Assembly (NCBI RefSeq): GCF_000186865.1
Contig: NW_008705562.1
Span: 2,408,051 to 2,472,050, forward strand
DNA: 64,000 bases
Source: Aureococcus anophagefferens
Taxonomy: Eukaryota; Sar; Pelagophyceae; Pelagomonadales; Pelagomonadaceae
Direction of reading: 5' to 3'
Shown: positions 1 through 10,330 of the stretch, piece by piece
Layout: every line of letters begins with the position of its first letter
How positions within the stretch are numbered: position 1 is the first letter of the stretch
Made by a program: the position numbers and the translations under genes
The notes under the pieces: generated by a model
Database searches by the model: none
The model's input: the letters and a program-made list of their open reading frames with translations, nothing else
Told to the model about the DNA's origin: nothing

Positions 1-2
1 GC

Positions 3-173
3 GCCGCCGCCGCGGGCGACGTCCTCGAGCTCGCGGAGACGGTCCTCAGCTCCGGCGCGGCCGCGCTCTTCGCCAAGACCACGCAGAACAAGCTCGCCCT
101 GCGGCTCCGGGGCGCCGGCGAGGCCGAGCGGCTCCGGGCGGTCGTCGTGGGCGCGCGGGGGGTGGAGGCTTAG
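3..173 (+). CDS. C-terminal end of an unidentified protein (5' truncated)
   Basis: The third forward frame is open from the window edge to a TAG at 171-173 and gives 56 residues rich in Ala, Leu, Glu and Arg, ending GARGVEA. The helix-like composition (A..DVLELAETVLSSGAAALF) looks like real coding sequence, and the other two frames read as Arg/Pro-rich noise. The start lies outside the window. No domain can be recognised in so short a tail. It is convergent with the cysteine-rich gene, whose stop lies 49 bases downstream on the other strand. Confidence 0.5.
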   Translation, partial: AAAAGDVLELAETVLSSGAAALFAKTTQNKLALRLRGAGEAERLRAVVVGARGVEA

Positions 174-222
174 GCGGGGCACTTAGTCTCAAACAAAAAA
201 GGGGGGCGGGGATGATGCGGGC

Positions 223-2466
223 TCACTTGGAGCAGTAGCAGGTGAAGAGCTCGACGCTCGAGAACTTGAGCTCCGCCTCGGCGCAGAACTCGCGGCACGC
301 GCCCTTGGCGCTGTTCGCGTGGACGATGCGCTTGGACTTGTAGTGCGTGCCGCCGATGGAGCACAGCTGGGGGCCGATGAAGTACGTGCCCGCCTCGTTG
401 AAGCCCATGCCGATCGTCGGGCCGATCGCGCAGATGTCGCGCATCGAGTTGACGCTCGACGCGAAGGCGACGCTCAGGGCCGTCGCGAAGATGCCGCCCA
501 CGGCCGCGGCGACAGAGATGCCGCCCACGGCCGCGCCGACGAGGGCGCCGAGCGAGCTGCCGCCGCCGTCGTCGTCGTCGTCGTCGTGCTCCCAGTCCTT
601 GTAGTACCAATTCGTGTTGCAGCCGTCGTCCTCGTCCCAGGAACCGTACGTCACCCACCCCCAAGTGTATTCATGGGTGCCACAGCTGTTGCAGGCCTCC
701 TCATCGGCGCAGCCATAGCAGTCGTCTCCGCCGCAGCTCCTGCAGTCACCGTCCTTCCAGGCGCACGCGCCCGTGCACGAGTCTTCGTCTGAAATCGTGT
801 CGCACCGGAGCTTGCACTCCCAGTCAGTGGTGGTTGAATTCACGAGCCAGTGGCAATAGTCCCAGCAGCTATCCTCCCTCAGATTGCACTCTTTCCCACA
901 TTTTTCCCAATTCTCCATCCATAAGCAGGAATCGTCCTCGCCACACGAGTCCTCATCTGCTTTCGCCCCACACCCCGCCTCGCACGCTCCATCTTCCCAG
1001 TCGCAATAGTCGCTGTCGCACGACTCTTCCGTGTACTCGGAGCACGCGGTTCTGCACTCGTCGTGATTGTCGAGCCACTGGCAGCTGTCATCTGCGTCGC
1101 ATACCTCCTCCTACGAGCGACGGGATCGGATCTCCCCGCGTTTCCAGGCGAGCGTCGGGCGAACGGGCGCCCCCGTCGTGGGACGCCGTCGCAAGACGTC
1201 CTGGTACTTCGCTTCACACCGTAGGAAGCAGACCTCGTTGTCCCAGTCGTACTCGCAGTGGTCGTGGCAATCGTCTTCATCCAAATTCGAGCACTTGTCC
1301 TTGCACGTGTTCCACCACCCGGCCACCCACTGGCAGCTGTCATCCGCGTCGCAATCTTCCTCCTACGACGCGACGGGATCGATCTCCCCGCGTTTCCAGG
1401 CGAGCGTCGGACGAACGGGCGAACCCCGTCGTCGGACGCCGTCGCAAGACGTCCTGGTACTTCGCATTACACCGCGTGAAGCAGACCTCGTTGTCCCAGT
1501 CGTACTCGCAGTGATCGTGGCAATCGTCTTCATCCAAATTCGAGCACTCGTCCTTGCACGTGTTCCACCCGGCCACCCACTGGCAGCTGTCATCCGCGTC
1601 GCAATCGTCCTCCTACAAGGATCCGATCTCCCCGCGTTTCCAGGCGAGCGTCGGGCGAACGGGCGCCCCCGTCGTCGGACGAACGGGCGAACCCCGTCGT
1701 CGGACGCCGTCGCAAGACGTCCTGGTACTTCGCATCACACCGCGTGAAGCAGACCTCGTTGTCCCAGTCGTACTCGCAGTGATCGTGGCAATCGTCTTCA
1801 TCCAAATTCGAGCACTCGTCCTTGCACGTGTTCCACCCGGCCATCCAGACGCAGTCGTCGTCCGCGTCGCAGCTCCCCTGGAGCCGCCCGTGCTTCGCAG
1901 AGCAGTCCTCCGGTTCCTCGTAGTCGTAGCCGTCCGGCACGGTCGCGCAGCAGGTGTAGGAGCAGTCGTCTTCAGACATCGTGGGATAGGCCGGCACGGG
2001 ATAGTAGCCCTCGACGCACGTCGCGGGCTCGCCCCAGTCCATCGACGCGCAGCAGTCGTTCCCGGAGCTCGTACCTACCCGCGCGCGACGACGACATTTT
2101 GGGGGGCCTCGAAGTCGCCACGGGACGCAGGTGTATACACAAGCCCTCGGAGAAGCAGTCGCGGTGGTCGTCGTCGACGTCGTAGCTCCCGCCTTCGAAC
2201 CAGCACCCGTCGTCGTCGCTGTACTTGTGCTCGCAGCTGAGCGAGCACGTGTTCGATGAGTCACTCCACGCGCAGTGGTCAGCCTCGTCGCAGCCGTCCT
2301 CGTCCCACCCTTCACAATTGTCGCGGCAGCTCCACCAATTTTGGAGCCAGACGCAGTCTGAATCCTCGTCGCACGCGACCTTGTCGTCCCAGTCGTACGA
2401 GGAGCAATCGTCCCCGCGCACGGCCGCGACGACGAGGGCGAGCAGCAGCGTCGGCGCCTTCTTCAT
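223..2466 (-). CDS. Secreted or membrane cysteine-rich repeat protein, 5 exons
   Basis: The predicted product is 632 aa when exons 2139-2466, 1719-2074, 1451-1612, 1198-1362 and 223-1110 are joined; all phases agree. It starts with a signal peptide (MKKAPTLLLALVVAAVRG). The rest is acidic, Cys- and Trp-rich modules of about 50 residues, with a pattern like C-DADDSCQW-WNTCKDEC-C-H-CEYDWDNEVCF-RC-AKYQD. The last exon carries an Asp run followed by a Gly/Ala-rich hydrophobic stretch (LGALVGAAVGGISVAAAVGG) that could be a membrane segment, and a final Cys-rich tail. Exons 3 and 4 are near-identical copies of the end of exon 2, and the introns after each copy are also alike, so a whole exon-intron unit was duplicated. 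Introns 2-4 use GTCTTG donors and TAG acceptors; intron 1 (2075-2138) is ordinary. Function unknown; cell-surface or secreted binding role is a guess. Confidence 0.75.
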
Positions 2467-2626
2467 GACGCGCGCGGACCCCGACGGCGCCTCCCCGAGG
2501 CTGCGCGCGCGACGACAATGCTCTAATTAATGCTGGGCAATGCTCAGCAGCAGCCCAGCTGCGATAAATTTAAAGTAGCGGTTTGCGCTACCCTTCAAGG
2601 TTCCTTCTGGCACGGGTTCCCGCCCC

Positions 2627-4570
2627 TCAATCGAGCTCGCCGAAGTCGGTCTTGCGGTCGAAGATCTTGAGGTCGTCGTCGTCGTCGGCGTCGTCGAAGT
2701 CGCCGACGGAGGGGAGCGAGGCCGCGGGGACGGAGTAGCGGGGCCCGAGGCTCGCGGCCTTGCGCTGGAGCTCCTCGAAGGAGGGGATGCGGGCGCCGGC
2801 GTAGTCGTCGTGCCCCCCCGCGTGGGAGAGGCGGACGCCGGCGAGGCCGCCGGGGGGCGCGTCCCAGTTGGCCACGTCGAGGTCGTTCCAGCGGTCGCGG
2901 CACGCGTCGCCGTCGACCTTGGCGCGGTCGACGAGGCCGAAGTCGATGTCGAGGGGCCGCAGGGCCTCGGCGACGGCGTCGAAGTCGTAGTAGTGGGCGC
3001 GCACGAGGCCCGCGAGCGACGTGTCCATGGCCTCGGTCCAGTAGAGCCGCTTCTCGCGCGGCGGCGACTCGACGTCCGCGTCCGGCGGCGCCGCGGCCTT
3101 GGGGCGGCCGGCGCCGGCGCCGTTGGCGGCGGCGATGGCGAGCTTGTCCGCCTCGACCTGGGCGCGCCGGTCCGCGTCGGCCTGCTTCTTCGCCTCCTTC
3201 TGGAGCTTGTAGAGGTGGAGCGACTCGTGGACGCGCTCCGCGAGCTCGTCCTCCGTCGGCCCCGCGGCGCTCGGCGGCGCGTCGCGCATCTTCGCCGGCG
3301 TCGGCGCGTCGCGGAGGCCCGCGAGGGGCTCCTCGTCCGGCGGCGGCGGCGGCGCCGCGTCGCGCGCCGGGTCCGCGGGCGGGTCGGGCAGGTCGCAGGG
3401 GTCGGGGAAGCCGCCGGAGGACCGCGGGTCGAGCGCGGCCATGTAGGCCGCGTCGTCGTCGCTGTCCGAGTCGTCGTCGACGATGGGCACCTTGACGGCC
3501 GCGGCCGGCGGCGGCGGCGGCGGCGCCTCCGCCGCGGGTTCCGCCGTGGCCGCCGCGCCGGGCCGGAGGTGCTCGTTGCCCGGGAGGAAGGGCCGGTGGT
3601 CGACCTCGCCGCCGCCCTCGAGGAGGGTGCCGAGCTTGTGGAGGTTCGCGCACGCGGCGCGGTCCGCGTCGGCCTGGGCTCTGCGCTCGACGGCGAGCGC
3701 GGCGTCGCGGTCCGCGGCCTCCCGCGCCTCGCGGGCCGCGCCCCGGGCGTCGTGGCCGCCCATGCCCTTGCGCTCCTGGTACTCGGCGCGGACCTTGGCC
3801 TGCCACGCGCGGTACTCGGCCATCTGCCGCTTGTCCTTGTCGCGCTTCGCCTGCGCGAAGTCGCGCTTGCAGCGCTGCTCGGCCTCGTGGCCGCCCTCGG
3901 CCCAGGCCGCGGCGGCCTCGCGCTCGCCCTCGAAGACGGGGCGGTCGAGGTACGCGAGGAGCGGCATCGCGAGGAGGCACCGCTTCCGGAACTGCGGCGT
4001 GGCGGAGACGCAGGGGTTGCCGCTGACGTTGACGCCGCAGAGCTTCGGCGCCGCGGCGAGGGCGGCGATGACGTCGTCGCCGGCGAGGGCGTTCTGTTCG
4101 ATCTGGAGGTTCTTGAGCTCGCCGAGGCGCGCGAGCTCGCCGATCGCCGCCGCGTCCGCGAGCTCGTTCTTGTTCACGTTGAGCGTCTCGAGCCTCGGCG
4201 TCGCGGCGCCGAGGTGGGACAGGACGGCGATGCGGTTCTCGCTGAGGTCCAGCGTGACGAGGTTGCGGAGGCCGTCGAGGCCGTGCACCGTCCGGAGCAG
4301 GTTCCGGCCCAGGAAGAGGCACCGGAGCTCGCCCAGGTGGCCGAGGCCCTCGACCCGGCAGAGGCCGTTGGCCTCGAGCCAGAGGCCCTTGAGCCCCGTG
4401 TAGGGCTCGAGGTTCTCGATGCGCTGGAACCCCTTGAAGTGGAGGTAGAGGTTGTCGTTGAGCTCCGGCGTCTCGTAGCCGTCGTTCTCGAGGCACGACG
4501 CGAGGAGCAGCTCCTTCGTCATGCGCGGCAGGCCGCCCGACGCGTCCGCGGACACGGCCAGGGACGCCAT
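2627..4570 (-). CDS. DNAAF1: DNAAF1/LRRC50-like dynein axonemal assembly factor
   Basis: The 647 aa product begins [13 protein letters not shown]. From residue 17 it matches the DNAAF1 (ODA7, LRRC50) family: [35 protein letters not shown] and GLWLEANGL open a set of SDS22-type leucine-rich repeats to about residue 205. The family's LRR-cap-like [17 protein letters not shown] follows. After that come a charged helical stretch and a low-complexity Ala/Pro/Asp-rich C-terminal half, ending DFGELD. Human DNAAF1 has a similar length (about 725 aa) and architecture. The family acts in the cytoplasm to preassemble outer and inner dynein arms. The ATG at 4570 was chosen because reading further upstream gives only a TTG; the ATG at 4522 is an alternative. 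It shares a 237-base divergent promoter with AMP deaminase. Retention implies a flagellated stage or a moonlighting role. Confidence 0.88.
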   Translation of the reverse strand: MASLAVSADASGGLPRMTKELLLASCLENDGYETPELNDNLYLHFKGFQRIENLEPYTGLKGLWLEANGLCRVEGLGHLGELRCLFLGRNLLRTVHGLDGLRNLVTLDLSENRIAVLSHLGAATPRLETLNVNKNELADAAAIGELARLGELKNLQIEQNALAGDDVIAALAAAPKLCGVNVSGNPCVSATPQFRKRCLLAMPLLAYLDRPVFEGEREAAAAWAEGGHEAEQRCKRDFAQAKRDKDKRQMAEYRAWQAKVRAEYQERKGMGGHDARGAAREAREAADRDAALAVERRAQADADRAACANLHKLGTLLEGGGEVDHRPFLPGNEHLRPGAAATAEPAAEAPPPPPPAAAVKVPIVDDDSDSDDDAAYMAALDPRSSGGFPDPCDLPDPPADPARDAAPPPPPDEEPLAGLRDAPTPAKMRDAPPSAAGPTEDELAERVHESLHLYKLQKEAKKQADADRRAQVEADKLAIAAANGAGAGRPKAAAPPDADVESPPREKRLYWTEAMDTSLAGLVRAHYYDFDAVAEALRPLDIDFGLVDRAKVDGDACRDRWNDLDVANWDAPPGGLAGVRLSHAGGHDDYAGARIPSFEELQRKAASLGPRYSVPAASLPSVGDFDDADDDDDLKIFDRKTDFGELD

Positions 4571-4807
4571 CGTCGTCGATCGCGTCGCGCGCGCGTCGCG
4601 TGCGGGGCCGGCGGCGAAGCGCTGTGGCCGGCGGGGGCTGCCTCGCGTTTCGACGGCCAAACTGGCGGCGCGCTGTTTCCGTTGGTGCTGCCGAACTCAA
4701 GAAAAGATCTGATTCCCGTCGCACGACGAGCGACGAAGGAGACACCCTCGGATTGAGAATTGGGAGACACCGATTCGCGCCCTCCTGGACGCCGCCTCTT
4801 CGCGACC

Positions 4808-7325
4808 ATGAGCTCGGCGCTCCACCTGAGCTGCCAGGAGGACGGCGAGGACGAGAACGTGCTGCAGGACTGCATGCCCACGGAGGAGGACCTGCAGCGC
4901 GTCGTCTTCAAGCAGTTCCACGAGCTCGACGTGGGCGGCCGGTGCGCGGTGCCGCCGCCCCCCGTGCCCGGCTACGAGAGCGACAGCCCGACCGCGTCGC
5001 CGCGGTCCATCGGCCGCGTCGCGCCGCCGCCGCTGTCGCCGCCCGGCCGCGCGGAGCCCGGCGGCGACGACGCGTCGCCCGAGGACCTGAGCGGCAGCCC
5101 ACGGCCGGCGGCGACGCCCGCGGAGACCGCGGCGCTCTTCCAGGTGCCCGACATCCCGCTCTACGCGTCGGACAGCGGCAAGACCTTCCAGCGCGTCCAC
5201 ATCGACGAGGCCGACGACGCGACCGAGGGCGAGGACGTCCACGTCGGCGCGGCGAAGATCAAGCGCGCGCTCGACCTCCACCTCGAGTGGACCGCGAGCG
5301 AGCGCCGCGTGGGCCAGGCGAAGCGCGCGGCGCCGCCGCCGTCGCCGAAGCGCGACGGCTACCGCCGCGAGCCGCCGGCCTACCAGCCCTTGGACGCGTA
5401 CCACCACGCCGTGTCCTTTGCGCCGCTCGACGCGTCGGGCCTCGGCTGCGACGCGGGCGTCTGGGCCTACGCGGGCGACGTGTCCAACGCCGGGCCGAGC
5501 CACCCGTCGGCCGAGTCCATGTCCGCGACGCGCCTCCGGCGCCAGACGCGGCCGACGCCGTCGCTCCGCGACTTCGCGCTCGCCTTCGACGAGATCAAGG
5601 GCATCGTCAACGCCGGGCCCGTCAAGTCGCTCGCCTTCAAGCGCCTCGCCGTCCTCGAGCAGCGCTTCAACCTCCACGTGCTCCTCAACGGCTGGCGCGA
5701 GCTCAGCTCCCAGAAGTCCGTGCCCCACCGCGACTTCTACAACGTCCGCAAGGTCGACACGCACGTGCACCACGGTGTGGAAATCGACCGGCGAGCTGGG
5801 ACGTCCCGACCAAACTTTGAAATTCTCGAGCTCGGTCAATTCGAAGTCGATTCGGCTGATTTTTGGACGAATCGATGGCTCTCATCGAGTTCTCGAAGCA
5901 CGGCCGAAGAGGCTGGTCCAAACCGTTCGATTACGCGCACATTGAAGTCGGTGTGAAGATTTGATGTCCACGCAGGTCCACCACAGCGCGTGCATGAACC
6001 AGAAGCACTTGTTGCGCTTCATCAAGAGCAAGCTGCGCAAGCACGGCAACGAGATCGTCACGAACCGCGACGGCCACCTCCTCACGCTCGCGGACGTCTT
6101 CAAGTCGCTCAAGCTCACGGCCTACGACCTCTCCATCGACACGCTGGACATGCACGCGCACGACACGTTCCACCGCTTCGACCGCTTCAACCTCAAGTAC
6201 AACCCCGCGGGCCAGAGCCGGCTCCGGGAGATCTTCCTCAAGACGGACAACCACGTCCGCGGCCGCTACCTCGCGGAGCTCACGAAGGAGGTCATCAACG
6301 ATTTGGAGGCGTCCAAGTACCAGCTCGCCGAGTGGCGCGTGTCCGTCTACGGCCGCAAGCGCAGCGAGTGGGCCAAGCTCGCGGACTGGTTCTACGACAA
6401 CCGCCTCTCGAGCCCGAACGTGCGCTGGATGATCCAGGTGCCGCGGCTCTACGCGGTCTACCGCGCGTCGGGCCTCGTCGAAACGTTCGACGAGGTGCTG
6501 GCGAACATCTTCGCGCCGCTCTTCGAGAACACGCTGGACCCGTCGTCGAACCCGAAGCTCCACGCCTTCCTCGAGGCCATCGTCGGCTTCGACTCCGTCG
6601 ACGACGAGTCGAAGCCCGACGGCATGCCCCTCGACCCGAACCGCCTCGTGGCGCCCGGGGACTGGAACTCGACGGACGAGCCGGCCTACGGGTACTGGAT
6701 GTACCACCTCTACGCGAACCTGCGGAGCCTGAACGGCCTGCGGCGCGCGCGGGGGCTGTCGACCTTCGAGTTCCGGCCGCACTGCGGCGAGGCCGGCGAC
6801 GTCGACCACCTCGTCGCCGCGTTCCTGCTGACGACGAAGATCAACCACGGCGTCCAGCTCCGCCGGTCGCCGGCGCTCCAGTACCTCTACTACCTCGCCC
6901 AGCTCGGCGTCGCCATGTCGCCCCTGTCGAACAACCGGCTCTTCCTCGACTTTGCGAAGTCGCCGTTCCCAAAGTACTTCAAGCGCGGCCTCAACATCAG
7001 CCTCTCGACCGACGACCCGCTCATGCTCCACTTCACCAAGGACCCGCTGGTCGAGGAGTACTCCGTCGCGGCCCAGGTCTGGAAGCTGTCGTCGACGGAC
7101 ATCTGCGAGATCGCGCGGACGTCCGTGCTCCAGTCCGGCGTCGAGGACCGCTTCAAGCGCCACTTCCTCGGCGACCACTACGACGCGCCGGGCGCCGCGG
7201 GCAACGACATCCGCATGACCAACGTGCCCGACATCCGCGTCATGTACCGCCACGAGACGCTCACGAACGAGCTCGCCTACGTCGCCAAGCTCTCGAGCCG
7301 CGCGGTCCCGCCCCCGCCGAAGTAG
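4808..7325 (+). CDS. AMPD: AMP deaminase
   Basis: Two exons (4808-5764 and 5976-7325) give 768 aa, close to animal and plant AMP deaminases. The enzyme converts AMP to IMP and ammonia and sets adenylate energy charge. Diagnostic motifs are KVDTHVHHSACMNQKHLLRF at the exon junction (the HxH zinc ligands), NLKYNPAGQSRLRE, FRPHCGEAGD, and LSTDDPLMLHFTKDPLVEEY with the catalytic Asp pair and zinc Asp. The tail is GDHYDAPGAAGNDIRMTN. The N-terminal ~200 residues are low-complexity with Pro/Ser patches, as in other AMPDs where this region is regulatory. The start is the first ATG after the divergent promoter (MSSALHLSCQEDGEDEN); an upstream in-frame TTG is unlikely to be used. The intron falls exactly inside the metal-binding motif and is an introner-like element. 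Confidence 0.95.
5765..5975 (+). mobile_element. Introner-like intron in the AMP deaminase gene
   Basis: This 211-base intron starts GTGCAC and ends CGCAG. The first nine bases (GTGCACCAC, 5765-5773) nearly repeat the first nine of the next exon (GTCCACCAC, 5976-5984), like a target-site duplication that supplied the donor. Just inside are short imperfect inverted repeats, GTGGAAATC (5777-5785) and GATGTCCAC (5963-5971). The interior is visibly less GC-rich than the exons. It holds GGCTGATTTTTGGACGA (5854-5870), found identically in the sense strand of the kinase-gene intron at 8895-9094, followed in both by a nearby TCTCGAAGC. Introners with 8-base duplications have been described in Aureococcus; assignment to that class is inference. 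Confidence 0.7.
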
Positions 7326-7394
7326 GGCGTCCGCCGTCGTGGCTAGTGCGAGCGGGCGCGCGCGGGGGGGAGGCGCCGACGGGAAGTACGCCGC

Positions 7395-8184
7395 TCAGCA
7401 GTTGGAGCAGGAGCTCGCGCTCTGCTGGTCGTCGCGGAAGCCCGCGGCGCGCGCGGCGAGGCTGAGGCCGCGGCCGCCGGGCCCGCCGCCGCCGCCGCGG
7501 GGCGCGCCGGGCGTCGAGCAGAGCTCCTGGCCGCGGAGCTTGATGACGTGCTCGCTCACGGCGGCGAAGAGCTCCGCGACGCCGAAGTTCTCCTTGGCGC
7601 TCGTGTCCAAAACGATGGCGCTGATGGACCGCGCGAACTGCTCCGCGCGCGCGCGCGACACCTGGCGCGTGTCGAGGTCCGCCTTGTTGCACGCGATGGC
7701 GATGACCAGGTTCTTGTCGACGACGTTCGTCTTCAGCTCCTCGACCCAGTCCTTCATCGTGTTGAACGTCGACTCGTCCGTGACGTCGAAGCAGACGATC
7801 GCCGCCGCCGCGTTCCGGTAGTACATGGGCGCCATCGCGCGGAACCGCTCCTGCCCCGCCGTGTCCCAGATCTGGATTTTGCACGCGTCGCCCTGCGCGG
7901 TGACGATTTTTTTCGTGAGGAAGAACGCGCCGATCGTGCTCTGTTGCCTGCGCGCGCGGGGGACCGGGAGTCTCGGCGCGCGCGGCGCCGCGGCCGCGCG
8001 CGCGCGAGACGCGCCTCGAGTTGTACAGGCCCTCGATGAAGCGCAGCACGAGGCAGGTCTTGCCGACGCCGCGGTCGCCTGCGCGGCGCGGGTTCTCGCG
8101 GGCGGCCCGCGCGGGCGGCGGCGCGGGCGACGCACCCAGCAGCACGATCTTAAACTCGTAGTTCTTTTGCGACAGCTCGGCCAT
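7395..8184 (-). CDS. Rab5/Rab22-like small GTPase
   Basis: Three exons (8136-8184, 8015-8078, 7395-7947) join to 221 aa. All GTPase boxes are visible: G1 GDRGVGKT (residues 17-24), the G2 threonine in QQSTIGAFF, G3 WDTAGQERFRAMAPMYYRNA, G4 CNKADL and G5 TSAK. The YYRNAAAAIVCFDVTDESTF segment and the order of motifs fit the endosomal Rab5/22 group, which controls early-endosome fusion. Intron 1 (57 bases) is GT-AG and splits the G1 glycine codon. Intron 2 (67 bases) keeps the frame only with a GC donor (AG then GCGCGT). The tail is Gly-rich and ends SSCSNC, with two cysteines for prenylation in an unusual spacing instead of CC or CxC. It ends 70 bases from the convergent AMP deaminase stop. 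Confidence 0.9.
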
Positions 8185-8559
8185 CGCGGTCGCGGCAGCC
8201 CTGGCGGCGAGGCGGGGGACCCCACACGCCGGCTCGGGCCGGAAGGCGCGCGCGGTGGCCGACCTCGGCCGGGCTGCCGACGGTCCTGTTTGCAGACGAC
8301 GCCTGTACAGCTGTGGCAATGGTCGATGTGACGGCCTCGAGGGCAATTGCTGCATGTTGATTGGGCGAGCCCCCCCGCCGCTCATGTGCGCCGCCTCGGG
8401 AGGCGGCCTGCGCCCGCAACCCTCGCAGGCCTCCTCACGCGGTGCGACCGTCGCTCGCCGACGCGACGACCGCCAGCCCCTCCCCCCTCCGAGCGGCGTA
8501 GCCCGGACGCTGTTAGAGCGCGCCGGCGACGACGGCGCCGCGACCGGCGCGGCCGCGGC
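8185..8559. other. Intergenic region, likely Rab promoter and kinase 3' end
   Basis: This 375-base stretch lies between two minus-strand genes. I see no coding frame with convincing composition, no RNA gene and no repeat. It should hold the 3' UTR of the kinase and the promoter of the Rab gene. Confidence 0.5.
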
Positions 8560-10330
8560 CTAGGCCTTGGAGCGGTACTCGAACTTGGCGAAGATCTCGT
8601 TGAAGCGGTGGTCCGGGATGTCCATCTTGTGGACCGTGGCGGACGCCTCGGGCTGGATGTCGTCCCAGGCGACGGCCTCGTCCGCGCCGACGTCGTCGCC
8701 GGAGACGAGCGTCCTCGGCGAGAACGGCGGCTCGACCTGCTTCGCGAGGAGCGCGTCGAAGTCGACCATGGCGAAGAACTTGTGGGTCTTGAGCGCGGCG
8801 GCGCCGAGGTCCGTGCCGAGGCGCACGGCGTTGTCCTTGTGGAGGAGGCCCCGGAGGAGGTGCTCGCCGTCCTTGGAGAGCCGCGGCTTCACGCCTGGGC
8901 AGCAAAAGGGTGATTCAATGTCGCTTCAACGTGAGTGTTCCGCGCGCGCGCGTTACGGAAAAAGCATCCACGCTTCGAGACCGTTCCGAAAGATGATCGC
9001 TCGTCCAAAAATCAGCCAAAACGAGTGGAAAACGGCCGAGATAGGAGCCTTTGAAGTTGGGAATTTCGCACCCTTTTGCTGCCCTGCTTCACGCCGCGGG
9101 GCATCTTCAGCGGCGCCGTCGTGATGCGCTCGAAGAGCTTCTTGCGGTCCCGGTCTTTCGAGGGCGACGTGTACCAGGGCGGCTGGCCCCCGAGGAGCTC
9201 GTAGAGGAGGCAGCCCGTCGTCCACCAGTCCGCGGCCAGGCCGTGCTCGTGCGTGCCGCGGAGGATCTCCGGCGCGAGGTACTCGGGCGTGCCGCACATG
9301 GACCGCGCGCCCTTGAGGGGGTCGTGGACGCCCGGCTTCGAGAGGCCAAAGTCGGAGATGGTCACGTGGCCGTCCGCGTTGATGAGCACGTTCTCGGGCT
9401 TCAGATCGCGGTAGAGCACGTCGTTGCCGTGGAGGAACTCGAGGGCCAGCAGCGACTCGGCCACGTAGAAGCGCGCGGCCTGCTCCGGGAACTTGCGCCC
9501 GAAGGTCTTGCCCGTGAAGGACCCGCTGTCGTGGTTCGTGATCAATTGGAAGAGCTCGCCGCACGGCGCGAGCTCCAGCACGAGACACAGGCACTTGGGC
9601 GTGACGAACGCGTAGCGCATCTTGACCACGAAGGGGTGGGCGCCGAGCTGGCCGTTGATCATGCGCTCGTTGCGCGCGCGCTCCCGCAGCTTCGAGTTGT
9701 AGAGCAGCTTCTTGTGGAGCACCTTCATCGCGAACGTGCCGCCCGACGCGACGTGCGTCGTCAGGAGCACCTCGCCGAAGCGGCCCCGCCCGAGATGCCT
9801 CCGCGGCTTGAAGTCCGCCGGCCCCAACGGCGGCACGGCGGGGACCGCCGGCGCCGCCGCGCGGCTCGACGCCGCGGACGACCGCGCCGCGTCCGACGAA
9901 GCCGCCGCGCCGCCGTCGCGCGCCTTCCGCCCGAAGGGGCTCGCGACGCCGGCGAACCAGGACCCGCGCTTCTCGGTCGCGTTCGCGCGCGCGACCTCGC
10001 CCCGCACGTAGCCCTCGTTCGCGCGGCCCGACGCGATGCCGAGGTCCCCGGCGACGCGCGCGCCGCCGGCGCTCGCCGCGAGCAGGTCCGCCTCGCTCGC
10101 GGCGCTCAGGGGGTCCTCGCGGCTCGCGTCGAAGGACGCGTAGCGGTGCGGGCCCTTCTTCGCCGCGCTACGCGTCTGGTAGTCGTCCTCCCACCAGTAG
10201 GCGCCTGCGGCGGAGGGGCGGCCGTTCCGCGGCGGGCGCGCGGGGCGCGGGGGCGGAGAAGCGCACCGGGGAAGCCGAACGCGGCCGCGATGGGATTTCG
10301 CTCATCGGACGACGCGCCGAAGAGCGACAT
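8560..10330 (-). CDS. AGC-family serine/threonine protein kinase
   Basis: Three exons (10267-10330, 9095-10204, 8560-8894) join in phase to 502 aa beginning MSLFGASSDERNPIAAAFG. The kinase domain spans about residues 153-440: Gly loop GRGRFGEV, VAIK-type lysine in FAMKVLHKK, catalytic loop YRDLKPENVL, DFG in ISDFGLSKPG, activation segment SMCGTPEYLAPEIL, and ADWWTTGCLLYELLGGQPPW. The insert EYLAPE and the C-tail (DFDALLAKQVEPPFSP, then FNEIFAKFEYRS, a degenerate hydrophobic motif) place it in the AGC group (PKA/PKB/S6K/SGK-like); the subfamily is uncertain. The first 150 residues are low-complexity. Intron 1 (10205-10266) is an ordinary 62-base GT-AG intron. Intron 2 is an introner-like element with a GC donor, located between subdomains X and XI. 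Confidence 0.9.
8895..9094 (-). mobile_element. Introner-like intron with terminal inverted repeats in the kinase gene
   Basis: This 200-base intron is flanked by an exact 8-base duplication: CTTCACGC at 8887-8894 and again at 9087-9094 on the plus strand (10 bases match if extended). Inside are terminal inverted repeats of 18 bases with one mismatch, at 8895-8912 and 9069-9086 (core GGGCAGCAAAAGGGTG). In the sense strand the intron begins GCGTGAAG and ends CCCAG, so it is GC-AG. Removing it restores PRGVKPRLS in the kinase domain. The interior is less GC-rich than the exons and carries TCGTCCAAAAATCAGCC (9001-9017), the complement of the core in the AMP deaminase intron. Duplication, inverted repeats and a shared core together indicate a DNA-transposon-like insertion that is spliced out. 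Confidence 0.82.

Noticed and set aside
1111..1800. Three similar introns of the cysteine-rich gene as independent introner insertions
   Set aside because: They are at homologous positions within duplicated exons and lack clear terminal inverted repeats and the 17-base core, so tandem duplication explains them better.
2810..4756. Long open frame on the plus strand opposite the DNAAF1 gene
   Set aside because: It is Arg/Val/Glu-rich, matches nothing and mirrors a gene with clear family motifs; in GC-rich DNA antisense frames stay open easily. The same holds for other long Arg-rich frames opposite the channel, BRCT and giant genes.
5777..5956. Read-through of the AMP deaminase first exon into the intron as a shorter protein
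   Set aside because: It would truncate the enzyme inside the HxH metal site; splicing restores the conserved motif exactly.
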